64,000 bases of DNA from the NCBI RefSeq assembly GCF_001422925.1, contig NZ_LMNI01000010.1:812405-876404 (forward strand), written 5' to 3'. The stretch comes from Microbacterium sp. Leaf288. Its GTDB lineage: Bacteria > Actinomycetota > Actinomycetes > Actinomycetales > Microbacteriaceae. Of the stretch, positions 9,261 through 17,941 are shown in pieces. The translations under genes and the position numbers were made by a program. The first letter of the stretch is position 1. Each line of letters opens with the position of its first letter. A model generated the notes under the pieces. That model was given only the letters and a program-made list of their open reading frames with translations, did no database searches and was not told the DNA's origin.

Positions 9261-10841
9261 TCACTCGGGCAGCACGCGCTCGGTCCGCGCCCGCGCGGCC
9301 TCCTCCAGCACGATCCGGCCTCCGCGCTCGTAGAGCTCCATCGCACGCTCGCGCGTGTCGCCGACCGCTGTCATGCCGATGCGGCCCTGTTCGGTGATCG
9401 AGCTGATCATGTGGAACACGATCCCCTCCTGCCGCGACCGGTCGAAGTGCAGGTCGTGGCGCGCCACGACATCGAAGAGGTCTCCCACAGATAGCGCGCG
9501 CAGGTCGTCGCCCTCGAGGTGGTCCGTCGCGACCAGGTGCTTCGGCACGCCCTCCGGGGTGAGGAACGCGCCGTCCTCGCCGTCATAGCGGCCGTCGGTG
9601 AGGAACTGCAGGGTGAGGAACGGATGCGTCGTGCCGCCCTTGCGGAGATTGAGCTCGATCGCCCACGAAGACCATTCGCCCGCAGCATCCCGCACGACGA
9701 CGAAGTCCAGCGCGAAGCGCCCGCGCACCCCCATGTCCGCCAGGCGCCGGGCGACCGCGAGCGCCGGCTCGCTGATGAGCCGCGAGTACGCCGGATCGGC
9801 GGGGAACACGCATCCGAGGTAGCTCTGTCCGCTCGGACCGCCGAGCAGCTGGTCGTGCGTCGAGAGCAGCTCGATCGTGCGGTCGGGAAGCACCCGCAGC
9901 TGCACGCTCGGGCTCAGGATCTCCTCGCCCACGATGCGCTCCTCGACGATGCCGTGCCGGGTCGCGAGGGCGTCGAGCATGTCGGCCGGGCTCAGGGTCT
10001 CGACCTCCGGCTGCATCGCCTGGAGGGCCTGGACGATCGCGTCACGGCGGGCGTCGCCGCCGAGCTCGCCCACGCCGGCGAGGTTCACGAGCGCGTTGCC
10101 CGACCCCGATACGCCTTCGTCGAGCTTGAAGATCATCTGCCGCACCGTCGGCTTCTCGTCCAGCACCGCCTCGATCGCCCGCACGGCGTCGTCCCGGCTG
10201 CGCAGATCCTCGACACCGAGCGGATGCTGCACGCCGACGTCGCGGAACAGCCGCCGGCATCCGGTCTTCGTGCCGAGCGGGGCGAGACGGTGGTCGGCGC
10301 CGTACATCGGGATGCCCAGCATCAGCGCGAGATCGCGCTCGCGCTCGGTGGTGTTGTACGGGATCAGGTGGCACCGCTCACGGTCGGGGATGCTGCGCGC
10401 GATGCGTGCGAGTACGCGGGGACGTTCGAGCACCTTCTCGCTGAGCGTGCGGTGGGTGCCGTCACCCACCGAGACGAGTGTGAGCCGCGCGAGGGCATGG
10501 CTCGGGATGACTCCCGGGAGGAGCGCGAGGTAGTACTCGATGATGCGGGGGTCGATGGGCTGCGAGGTGACGTAGGTCATGCGCAGCATGGGCTGGCGCA
10601 GCAGGAGGAGCAGGAACAGGAACCGTTCCTCGTACGCCTGCACCATCGTCGCCGAGGTCGCGCGGCTGCCCACCGTGAGAGAGGGGACGACGACGACCGA
10701 TTCGTCCTCGAGGTTGTGCTGCATCGATGCCCAGACCCCCGGCATCCGTTCCTGCAGGCGGTCGAAGCGGTCATCGCGTTCGGCGTCGGAGAGCGACGAG
10801 AGCGTCGCGGGCGCCGCGGGCGCCGTGTCGGTGAGGGTCAT
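9261..10841 (-). CDS. ATP-grasp ligase related to peptide ligase PGM1
   Basis: A 526-residue protein with a pre-ATP-grasp N-terminal domain (about 45-180), an ATP-grasp core (about 185-410) and a C-terminal PGM1-type tail. Visible ATP-grasp elements are GTKTGCRRLF (190-199), the glycine-rich FKLDEGVSGSGN (238-249), and the metal-binding EIELN-type strand seen as AIELNLRKGGTTHP (394-407). Such enzymes join a carboxylate to an amine with ATP through an acyl phosphate. PGM1 itself joins a guanidino-acid to a peptide in pheganomycin synthesis. The start overlaps the stop of the cyclase gene (ATGA), making it the last gene of the signalling operon. Its substrate is unknown. Confidence 0.8.
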   Translation of the reverse strand: MTLTDTAPAAPATLSSLSDAERDDRFDRLQERMPGVWASMQHNLEDESVVVVPSLTVGSRATSATMVQAYEERFLFLLLLLRQPMLRMTYVTSQPIDPRIIEYYLALLPGVIPSHALARLTLVSVGDGTHRTLSEKVLERPRVLARIARSIPDRERCHLIPYNTTERERDLALMLGIPMYGADHRLAPLGTKTGCRRLFRDVGVQHPLGVEDLRSRDDAVRAIEAVLDEKPTVRQMIFKLDEGVSGSGNALVNLAGVGELGGDARRDAIVQALQAMQPEVETLSPADMLDALATRHGIVEERIVGEEILSPSVQLRVLPDRTIELLSTHDQLLGGPSGQSYLGCVFPADPAYSRLISEPALAVARRLADMGVRGRFALDFVVVRDAAGEWSSWAIELNLRKGGTTHPFLTLQFLTDGRYDGEDGAFLTPEGVPKHLVATDHLEGDDLRALSVGDLFDVVARHDLHFDRSRQEGIVFHMISSITEQGRIGMTAVGDTRERAMELYERGGRIVLEEAARARTERVLPE

Positions 10842-11974
10842 GGTGCGACTCGATTCTCGGGATGACGGATGCCGTCCACGGCGTACGCGCGGACGGCCCG
10901 GCTGAAACCGCGAACGTCGAGCTCCCCCACCGGGTTCGCGGCGATGTGCTCCTCGACGGCGGTGAACGCGCGCTGCGCGACGAGGATCTGCCCGGCGGCG
11001 GCGGCCGCGCAGAGGCGGGCGGCGAGGTTGGTGACGCTGCCGATGGCGGCGTAGTCGAACCGGCCCTCGAACCCGATCCGGCCGAGTGTCGCGTACCCCT
11101 GCGCCACACCGATGCCGATGCCGAGATCGATCGCGCGGCGGTGCCACGCGGCGGTGAGGTCGCCCACCCTGTCGCGGATCTCGATCGCCATCTCGATCGC
11201 GCGCCGCGCCGGGTCCTCGAGCGGCAGCGGGTCGTTGAAGAACACCATGACGCCGTCGCCGGTGAAGCGCTCGAGCGTCCCCTCGTAGCGGTCGATGAGC
11301 TCGCCGAGCACCGCGTGGTACTCCGACAGCACGCCCATGACCTCTTCGGGCTCGCTGGCCTCGGCGAACGGGGTGAAACCACGCAGATCGCAGAAGACGA
11401 CCACGATGTCCCGCCGGTGGCTCGCCAGCACGGCCTCGTCGCCGTGGTCGAGCACGACGTCGACGACCTGCCGTGACAGGAAGCGCCGCAGTCGGTTCAC
11501 CCGCTCGAGCTCGTCGACCTGGCTCGCGACCCGGGCCTCGAGTTCGACATTCCAGCGGGCAAGCTCGGCGGCCTGCCGCTCGATCGTGTCGTGGTACCGC
11601 TTCAGGCGTGCGAGCGACGCGACGCGCGCGATGAGCTCTGCCTGATCGAACGGCTTGCTCACGAAATCGTCGGCGCCGGCTTCGAGCGCATGCCGCTTCT
11701 CCTGATCTCCGCTCGCGGTGATCATCACGACGGGGAGGAACCGCCAGCGCGGCACCGCACGGATGCGACGGCACACCTCGTACCCGTCTATGCCCGGCAT
11801 CATGATGTCGAGCAGCACGAGGTCGATGTCGTGCCGCTCGAGCTGCTCGAGGGCCTCCTCGCCCGACGCCGCGGTGATGACGCCGTAGCCCCGCGGGCTC
11901 AGCACCGCGTCCAGCAGTCGCAGGTTCTGCTCGAGGTCGTCGACCGCGAGCACGAGGATCGGGTCATGAGACAT
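10838..11974 (-). CDS. Response regulator with class III nucleotidyl cyclase output
   Basis: A 378-residue protein with a receiver domain (1-120; acidic D12/D13, phospho-acceptor D56, K107), a coiled-coil linker (about 125-165) and a class III cyclase domain (185-370). The two metal-binding aspartates are present (VFCDLRGFT D196; FTGDGVMVFF D240), as are the transition-state residues of VTNLAARL (N316, R320). An active homodimer making cAMP or cGMP is therefore plausible. Phosphorylation by the upstream hybrid kinase would switch it. It overlaps the single-domain receiver gene by 11 bp and the ATP-grasp gene by 4 bp. Substrate choice (ATP or GTP) cannot be decided from sequence. Confidence 0.88.
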   Translation of the reverse strand: MSHDPILVLAVDDLEQNLRLLDAVLSPRGYGVITAASGEEALEQLERHDIDLVLLDIMMPGIDGYEVCRRIRAVPRWRFLPVVMITASGDQEKRHALEAGADDFVSKPFDQAELIARVASLARLKRYHDTIERQAAELARWNVELEARVASQVDELERVNRLRRFLSRQVVDVVLDHGDEAVLASHRRDIVVVFCDLRGFTPFAEASEPEEVMGVLSEYHAVLGELIDRYEGTLERFTGDGVMVFFNDPLPLEDPARRAIEMAIEIRDRVGDLTAAWHRRAIDLGIGIGVAQGYATLGRIGFEGRFDYAAIGSVTNLAARLCAAAAAGQILVAQRAFTAVEEHIAANPVGELDVRGFSRAVRAYAVDGIRHPENRVAP

Positions 11975-12356
11975 CGGCGCGGCCCCTGCCGATGAATGCG
12001 TCCACCTGCCCGGCCAGCTCGCGGATGCTGATCGGCTTCTCGAGGTACCCGTCGAAACCCGATTCCTTGGCCCGCTCTCGGTCCTCGCGCATCGCGAACG
12101 CGGTCACCGCGACGACGGGTACGTCCTGCAGGGCGGGATCCTCCCGCAGTCGCCGCAGCGCCTCATACCCGTCGAAATCGGGCAGCTGCAGATCCATCAG
12201 CACGAGGTCGGGCTCGCAGGTCGCCGCGAGCGTGACCCCCTCCTCGCCGGTGACTGCAGGCAGCACCTCATAGCCCGACGCCGTGAGCACGTCGCGCACG
12301 AGCTTGAGGTTGAGGGGGTTGTCTTCGACGACGAGCACCCGATGTCCGGTTGTCAC
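11964..12356 (-). CDS. Single-domain response regulator (DivK-like receiver)
   Basis: 130 residues, receiver domain only. The acidic pair is E11/D12, the phospho-acceptor D55 lies in LVLMDLQLPDFDG, T85 lies in VVAVTAFAM, and K107 is in YLEKPIS. With no output domain it should relay phosphate or act allosterically on the kinase. The short C-terminal tail (GRGRADVS) overlaps the start of the cyclase gene. The start overlaps the stop of the hybrid kinase gene (ATGA). It probably shuttles phosphate between the kinase and the receiver-cyclase. Confidence 0.9.
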   Translation of the reverse strand: MTTGHRVLVVEDNPLNLKLVRDVLTASGYEVLPAVTGEEGVTLAATCEPDLVLMDLQLPDFDGYEALRRLREDPALQDVPVVAVTAFAMREDRERAKESGFDGYLEKPISIRELAGQVDAFIGRGRADVS

Positions 12357-14602
12357 GGCGCCTCCCCTCCGCCCGCGCTCGCCGCGATCGCGCCCGCGAG
12401 GGCACCGACGTCGCGCAGCGCCCCGACGAGCGCGTCGCGACGGACGGGCTTGACGAGGTAGGCCGAGGCGCCCATCGCCAGCCCGCGCGCCCGCTCGTCC
12501 ACGATCGACACCACGATGACCGGCACCGCGGCAGTGGCGTCATCCGCTCGCACGCGTCTCAGCACCTCCCACCCGTCCGTCCGCGGCAGACGGATGTCGA
12601 GGAGCACCGCCGCGGGCACGTGCCGGCGGATCGCCGACAAGCCCTCGTCCCCGTCGCGCGCGATCACGACCTCGACCCCGAGCCCGTCGAGGTAAGCCGA
12701 AGTGAGATCGAGCGACGCGCGGTCGTCCTCGACGACGACGATAATCGGCCGTCCCGCCTCGTCGTCCGCCGCGGGCATCGGGAGTGGCACACGCCGCGGG
12801 ATCGTGAACCCGAAGGTGCTGCCGACGCCGACCTCGCTCTCGAGCCACATCGTGCCGCCGAGGATGGCCACGATCCGCCGGCAGAGGGTGAGGCCGAGGC
12901 CCGTGCCCTCCTCGCTCTGCAGTCCCCTCCGGCCCTGCTGGAAAGACTCGAAGATCCGCTCGCGGTCGGCGGGCGCGATGCCGATGCCGGTGTCGGCGAC
13001 CGCCACGGCGATCTCATGCTCGCTTCCCCGGGCGGTCACCGTGACGCTGCCGCCGTCCGGCGTGAATTTCACGGCGTTGCTCAGCAGGTTCACCAGCACC
13101 TGCTTGACGCGCAACTCGTCGGACTCGACCGTGTCGAGGTCGGCGTCGACATCGATGGACAGACGGATGCCGTGCCTCGCGGCCCGCTCGCGCACCATCG
13201 AGGCGCCGTACTCGAGTGCAGAGCGCAGCGAGAACGTCGACGGTTCGAGTGCCATGCGGCCGGCCTCCACCTTCGACAGGTCGAGGATGTCGTTGAGCAG
13301 CTGCAGCAGGTGGCGGCCGGAGCCCAGGATGTCGCGCAGGTACTCGTCCTGCCGGTCGTTGAGCTCGCCGAACATGCGCTCGAGGAGCACCTCCGAGAAC
13401 CCGATGACGGCGTTGAGCGGGGTGCGCAGCTCATGCGACATGCTCGCCAGGAACTCGGACTTGTGGCGGCTCGCGATCTCCAGCTCGGCGGACTTCGTCT
13501 CGAGCTCGCGGAACAGCTGCGCGTTCCACACGGCGAGCGCCGACTGGCTCGCGAAGTTCTCGAGGAAGTCCATCGTGTCGGCCGAGAACTCACCGGGCGT
13601 GCGTCGGCGCACCACGAGCGCGCCGACGATCCGATCACCCCGGAGGACGGGCACTGCCACCATCGACCGCCAGCCGTCCTCGTGCAGCAGGCGCAGGTGG
13701 ATGTCGAGTTCGACTTCGTCGAGATCGGCGACGGCGATGGGATGCCGCTCCCTCGCGGCACGGCCGACGAGGGTGGTGTCGAGGTCGACCTTGATGCCGC
13801 GCAGCCGCTCGAGGAGTCGGTCGCTGGCGTACGCGCTTCTCACCGTGAACGCGTGCTCGTGCTCGACGTACTCCATGATCGAGCCGCCGTCGCATCCGGC
13901 GAAGCGCACCGCGTTCATGATGATCGTCGTCAGCACCTCGTCGAGGACGAGGCTCGAGCTCACCGCCTCGCCGACCTCGCTGAGCGCTTCGAGCTGGTCG
14001 ACCTTGCGCGCGAGCTCGACGCCGCGGTCCTCGAGCGCACGCACCAGATCTATCTGCCGCACCACGACAGCCGCCTGCGCGGCGAACGCCTGCAGGGCGG
14101 CCTGCGCGCTCTCATCGAACGGCGACACATGGGTGCGCCACAACGAGAGGACGCCCACGACTTCGTCATCGAGGAGCATCGGCGCAGACATCAGGGTGCG
14201 ATAGTGGCCGAGCTCCTGCGCGTCTTGCCGGCCGTACTCGGCATCGCTGAGCACGTCCGGAATCTGTTGAAGCTTCCGATCCCGCGCAACGCGTCCGAGA
14301 AGACTGGCCCGATCGATGCGGAAAGGATGGGCTGTGATGTGCTCGACGAGCGCGGAGGGCACCCCTACCCAGGACGACAGCGCGAAGTAGTCCCCGTCGA
14401 CCAGATAGACCTGAGCGGCGTCGCTGCGGCAGAGCCGTCGCGCACTCTCCACGATCGTGTCCAGAGCCGAATCGGGATCCGAAGCGGAGCGCCCGAGTGC
14501 AAGCAGCACTTCGTTCATCGCTGCGAACTGCTCGGTGGCGTCGGTGTAGCCACGCTGGGGGGTTTCGAGTTCCCCCTCGCCGGCTCCATCCGAACGCTCC
14601 AC
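12353..14602 (-). CDS. Hybrid sensor histidine kinase (GAF-GAF-HisKA-HATPase-REC)
   Basis: A soluble 749-residue kinase without transmembrane segments. Two GAF domains (about 40-185 and 215-365) sense an intracellular signal. HisKA carries H390 in FLASMSHELRTPLN, HATPase_c has NLLSNAVKFTP (505-515), DTGIGIAP (537-544) and GTGLGLTL (566-573), and a C-terminal receiver has D669 and K718. The GTG start at 14602 has a strong GGGAGGAGG ribosome-binding site 6 nt upstream, which decides the start. It heads the operon kinase, receiver, receiver-cyclase, ATP-grasp ligase. The GAF ligands are unknown. Confidence 0.92.
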   Translation of the reverse strand: MERSDGAGEGELETPQRGYTDATEQFAAMNEVLLALGRSASDPDSALDTIVESARRLCRSDAAQVYLVDGDYFALSSWVGVPSALVEHITAHPFRIDRASLLGRVARDRKLQQIPDVLSDAEYGRQDAQELGHYRTLMSAPMLLDDEVVGVLSLWRTHVSPFDESAQAALQAFAAQAAVVVRQIDLVRALEDRGVELARKVDQLEALSEVGEAVSSSLVLDEVLTTIIMNAVRFAGCDGGSIMEYVEHEHAFTVRSAYASDRLLERLRGIKVDLDTTLVGRAARERHPIAVADLDEVELDIHLRLLHEDGWRSMVAVPVLRGDRIVGALVVRRRTPGEFSADTMDFLENFASQSALAVWNAQLFRELETKSAELEIASRHKSEFLASMSHELRTPLNAVIGFSEVLLERMFGELNDRQDEYLRDILGSGRHLLQLLNDILDLSKVEAGRMALEPSTFSLRSALEYGASMVRERAARHGIRLSIDVDADLDTVESDELRVKQVLVNLLSNAVKFTPDGGSVTVTARGSEHEIAVAVADTGIGIAPADRERIFESFQQGRRGLQSEEGTGLGLTLCRRIVAILGGTMWLESEVGVGSTFGFTIPRRVPLPMPAADDEAGRPIIVVVEDDRASLDLTSAYLDGLGVEVVIARDGDEGLSAIRRHVPAAVLLDIRLPRTDGWEVLRRVRADDATAAVPVIVVSIVDERARGLAMGASAYLVKPVRRDALVGALRDVGALAGAIAASAGGGEAP

Positions 14603-14785
14603 GGGTGGCCTCCTCCCAGTGAGACCTCGCGTTCGCCGCGATGACAGGCCACATTGTCCTCGCGCCCGGGACTGCTTTCAAGACGAGGGGATTCAGGCGT
14701 GCGGAGCGCCCGGAAGGTTCGCCGCGAACGCCTGCTCGGCGCAGTCGGCGAGGATCTCCAGCCACTCGTCGTAGGCTCGATTCCC

Positions 14786-15325
14786 ATGGCGATCGGCGTG
14801 ACGATGTACACCTTCGATATCCAGCTGGCCGACGTCGATCGAGGCGTCTACGAGGATCTCTCGGTGCGCGTGGCGCGGCATCCCTCCGAGACCGACGCCT
14901 TCATGCTGACCCGAGTCCTCGCGTACGCACTCGAGTACGAGGAGGGCATCGCGTTCAGCGAGGGCATCTCGGCCACCGACGAGCCGGCTGTGCTCGTACG
15001 CGACCTCACCGGCGCGCTGGTGTCGTGGATCGAGGTCGGGGCGCCCGACGCCGCACGCCTGCACACCGGCAGCCTGGCCGGCGCGCGCGTCGCGGTGTAC
15101 ACCCATCGCGACCCCGCGAAGGTGGCCGCGCCCTGGGTGGGGAAGAAGATCCACCGCGCCGAGGAGATCAGCCTCTACAGCTTCGACTCGGGCTTCTTCG
15201 ATGCGGCGACGGCGGTGCTCGAGCGCCGCAACCAGATGACCGTGTCGATCACCGAACGCCGGTTGTACCTCGACCTCAACGGCTCATCGTTCGAGTCGGA
15301 CGTCCACGAGGTGGCGGCAGGCTGA
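14786..15325 (+). CDS. yaeQ: YaeQ family protein
   Basis: 179 residues, matching the length of E. coli YaeQ (about 181). Conserved features are YTFDIQLADVDRGVYEDLSV, the ARHPSETDAFMLTRVLAYAL block, DEPAVLVRDLTG and WIEVGAPD. The family has a nuclease-like PD-(D/E)XK fold, but its cellular role is not established. The ATG at 14786 is chosen because homology begins there; the frame is open upstream to 14654 without family-like sequence. It is divergent from the hybrid kinase gene and converges on the Nudix gene. Confidence 0.85.
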   Translation: MAIGVTMYTFDIQLADVDRGVYEDLSVRVARHPSETDAFMLTRVLAYALEYEEGIAFSEGISATDEPAVLVRDLTGALVSWIEVGAPDAARLHTGSLAGARVAVYTHRDPAKVAAPWVGKKIHRAEEISLYSFDSGFFDAATAVLERRNQMTVSITERRLYLDLNGSSFESDVHEVAAG

Positions 15326-15333
15326 CACGCGGG

Positions 15334-15747
15334 TCACGGCAGGAAGTTCTCCCGCGCGAGCGGCGCGATCTCGAGCTCCAGGGCATCAGCGCGCGAGACC
15401 CAACGCAGTTCCTCGATCTCGGCGTCGATCACGGGCACCTGGGTGCCGATGTCGGCGACGAACACATCCGCCACGACGAGGAAGCCCGGTTCGTTCGCCG
15501 CTGCCGCGGTGTACAGACCGAGCGACTGCAGCGCACCCGGATCCACCGAGAGCCCCAGTTCCTCGAACAGCTCGCGGCTCAGCGTCTCGGCCGGCGTCTC
15601 CCCCGCCTCGGGCTTGCCGCCCGGCTGCATGAACGCCGTCGTGCCGGCTTTTCGCACGAGCAGCAGCTCGTCGTGGTCGTTCAGGATGACCGCGGCCGAC
15701 ACGTGGATGCTGCGCGTCGACGTCGATGCCGGGTTCGAGGTGCTCAC
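15334..15747 (-). CDS. Nudix hydrolase
   Basis: 137 residues with a complete Nudix box (residues 44-66): GKPEAGETPAETLSRELFEE followed by LGL, with the metal-binding R-E-x-x-E-E glutamates intact. Such enzymes cleave nucleoside diphosphates linked to another group. The short (about 137 aa), single-domain form without extra regions fits a house-cleaning MutT-like or NUDT-type role. The substrate is not predictable. It converges on yaeQ with 8 bp between the stops. Confidence 0.88.
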   Translation of the reverse strand: MSTSNPASTSTRSIHVSAAVILNDHDELLLVRKAGTTAFMQPGGKPEAGETPAETLSRELFEELGLSVDPGALQSLGLYTAAAANEPGFLVVADVFVADIGTQVPVIDAEIEELRWVSRADALELEIAPLARENFLP

Positions 15748-15796
15748 GAAGGCACGCTAACAGCAACCGCGGAACCGGCCCGGCGTAGAATCACGT

Positions 15797-17278
15797 GTGC
15801 TTCCCGATTCCCCCGACCCCTCCGACCTGCCGCCGAGCGGCATCGACCCGGAAGATCTGGCGACCACCCTGCGGGTGCTCGCGATCATGCCGGGCGTCGA
15901 CGAGTCGCACCCCGACTACGTGGCCGTCCGCCGTGCCACCGCCGCGATGTTCAAGGCCGTCAAGAAGGTGCGGCGCCGGGAGATCCGCGAGGCGATCGCC
16001 TCCGCCGATCGCGCAGTGGTCGCCGCCACGGCCACCGGAGCGCCGGACCGGATCGACGACGAGACCCGCGGCATCCCGATCAGCTCGTCCACCACGGCTG
16101 CCAGTGCCGGCACCCTCCTCAAGGCTCGCGCCTGCTACATCTGCAAACAGCCGTACACGGTGGTCGACGCGTTCTACCACCAGCTCTGCCCCACATGCGC
16201 GGCCATGAGCCACGCGAAGCGCAACGCGCGCACCGACCTCACCGGCAAGCGCGCGCTGCTCACCGGCGGCCGCGCGAAGATCGGCATGTACATCGCGCTG
16301 CGCCTCCTGCGCGATGGCGCACACACGACGATCACGACGCGCTTCCCGCGCGATGCCGTGCGCCGCTTCAGCAGCCTCCCCGACTCGCCCGAATGGATCG
16401 ACCGCCTGAAGGTCGTCGGCATCGACCTGCGCGATCCTGCCCAGGTGATCGGTCTGGCGGAGGATGTCGCTGCCGCCGGTCCTCTCGACATCCTCATCAA
16501 CAACGCGACCCAGACCGTGCGCCGCTCCCCGGGCGCGTACCAGCCGCTGGTCGACGCCGAGCTCGCGCCACTGCCCGATGGCCCGCTGCCGGAACTCGTC
16601 ACGTTCGGCCACACGAACGACCGTCACCCGCAGGCGCTCGAGCGCTCCGTGACAGCGCACCCGATCCTCGCCGCGGCAGCCGCGCGCGCCGACGAGCTGA
16701 CGGAGCAGGCCATGGCCGCGGGTTCCAGTTCGCTCGAGCGTCTCGCCGCCGGCACCGCCATCGACGCCGGCGGGCTGATCCCCGACCTCGACCACACCAA
16801 CTCGTGGGTGCAGAGCGTCGAGGAGGTCGACCCCCTCGAGATGCTCGAAGTGCAGCTCGCGAACACGACCGCGCCGTTCCTGCTCGTGTCGAAGCTGCGC
16901 GCGTCACTGGCCGCGAGTCCGGCACGCCGCACGTACGTGGTCAACGTCAGTGCGATGGAGGGCGTCTTCAATCGCGGATACAAGGGGCCGGGGCATCCGC
17001 ACACCAACATGGCCAAGGCTGCTGTCAACATGCTGACGCGCACGAGCGCCCGGGAGCTGTTCGAGACCGACCGCATTCTCATGACCAGCGTCGACACCGG
17101 CTGGATCACCGACGAGCGCCCGCACCCGACGAAGGTGCGGCTCGCCGAGGAGGGCTTCCACGCCCCGCTCGATCTCGTCGACGGCGCCGCCCGCGTCTAC
17201 GATCCGATCGTGCGCGGCGAGGCGGGCGAGGACCTGTTCGGTGTGTTCCTCAAGGACTACGCACCCGGCCAATGGTGA
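15797..17278 (+). CDS. SDR-family oxidoreductase with an N-terminal CxxC/CxxC zinc ribbon
   Basis: 493 residues, twice the usual SDR length. Residues 1-110 are a helical leader. Residues 113-134 hold CYIC...CPTC (C113, C116, C131, C134), a likely structural zinc ribbon. The Rossmann part starts with TGGRAKIGM (156-164) and continues with ILINNATQT and VNVSAMEG. At the catalytic position the usual YxxxK reads TNMAK, so the tyrosine is replaced by threonine; activity as a normal dehydrogenase is uncertain. A long insert (about 250-340) separates the SDR elements. The GTG start at 15797 is used. The next small gene overlaps the stop by 7 bp. Confidence 0.8.
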   Translation: MLPDSPDPSDLPPSGIDPEDLATTLRVLAIMPGVDESHPDYVAVRRATAAMFKAVKKVRRREIREAIASADRAVVAATATGAPDRIDDETRGIPISSSTTAASAGTLLKARACYICKQPYTVVDAFYHQLCPTCAAMSHAKRNARTDLTGKRALLTGGRAKIGMYIALRLLRDGAHTTITTRFPRDAVRRFSSLPDSPEWIDRLKVVGIDLRDPAQVIGLAEDVAAAGPLDILINNATQTVRRSPGAYQPLVDAELAPLPDGPLPELVTFGHTNDRHPQALERSVTAHPILAAAAARADELTEQAMAAGSSSLERLAAGTAIDAGGLIPDLDHTNSWVQSVEEVDPLEMLEVQLANTTAPFLLVSKLRASLAASPARRTYVVNVSAMEGVFNRGYKGPGHPHTNMAKAAVNMLTRTSARELFETDRILMTSVDTGWITDERPHPTKVRLAEEGFHAPLDLVDGAARVYDPIVRGEAGEDLFGVFLKDYAPGQW

Positions 17279-17502
17279 ACCTGCCTGAGCCGGGTCACCG
17301 GGTGGTGGTGCGCTACATCCTGCCGACGGGCCAGGCGACAGACGCCCTCGGCGAGCTGCTGAGCGCGGATGCCGAATGCGTCGTCGTCGACGGCAAGCGC
17401 GGCGTCGAACGCATCCCGCACGGCGCGATCATCGCCGCGAAGGAAGTCCCGCCGCCGCCCGCACCCCGGGCGCCGCGGCGCCCGCCGACCGACGAGCTCT
17501 GA
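17272..17502 (+). CDS. Small SH3-like domain protein
   Basis: 76 residues beginning MVNLPEPGHRVVVRYILPTG and ending in a Pro/Arg-rich tail (PPPPAPRAPRRPPTDEL). The pattern of short beta-strands (HRVVVRYIL, ALGELLSADAECVVVDG, ERIPHGAIIAAKEV) resembles the SH3-like N-terminal domain of Rv0428c-type acetyltransferases, here on its own. It starts inside the SDR gene (overlap 7 bp), so the two are probably translated together. The function is unknown. Confidence 0.65.
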   Translation: MVNLPEPGHRVVVRYILPTGQATDALGELLSADAECVVVDGKRGVERIPHGAIIAAKEVPPPPAPRAPRRPPTDEL

Positions 17503-17545
17503 CCCCGGGGGAAGAACTTCGCCCCGTCGGTGGTTCGACGATCCC

Positions 17546-17902
17546 ATGAGCACAGTCGCAGAACTCCTCCGTCTGAACCTCCACGGCGTCTTCGGGAACC
17601 GGGATGCCGCCCACCGACGGGATGCGGCGGCTCGCGCCTACTCCCCCGGCGTGGTGCTGACCGACCCAGAGGGAACGGTCGTCGGCCCTGAGGCGCTTCT
17701 TTCCAGCGCGGAGGGGCTGCTGAAGGACGCGCCGGAGGAGTTCGTGCTCGTCGAGGACGGACCGGCCTACGTCTCGGAGACGACCGGGGTGCTGCCATGG
17801 GCGTTCGGACCCGCCGGCGCCCCCGTCGTGCGCGGCGTCGATCTCATCACCGTCGAGAGCGGCGTCATCACGTCGCTGACCGTTCTCCTGGCCGAAGCGT
17901 GA
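17546..17902 (+). CDS. SnoaL/NTF2-like domain protein
   Basis: 118 residues. The arrangement of an N-terminal helix pair (AELLRLNLHGVFGNRD), a central YSPGVVLTDPEGTVVG, and C-terminal strands ending VVRGVDLITVESGVITSLTVL fits the NTF2-like fold used for small-molecule binding or isomerase reactions. No catalytic set can be named. It starts 43 bp after the SH3-like gene and is followed by a strong hairpin. Confidence 0.7.
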   Translation: MSTVAELLRLNLHGVFGNRDAAHRRDAAARAYSPGVVLTDPEGTVVGPEALLSSAEGLLKDAPEEFVLVEDGPAYVSETTGVLPWAFGPAGAPVVRGVDLITVESGVITSLTVLLAEA

Positions 17903-17906
17903 AGCC

Positions 17907-17934
17907 GCGTGGGCCGCGCCGCCGCGGCCCACGC
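17907..17934. terminator. GC-rich hairpin between convergent genes
   Basis: GCGTGGGCCGCG and CGCGGCCCACGC form a perfect 12-bp stem with a 4-nt loop between the stops of two convergent genes. There is no T-tract, so its strength as an intrinsic terminator is uncertain. Confidence 0.6.
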
Positions 17935-17941
17935 ACCCACC

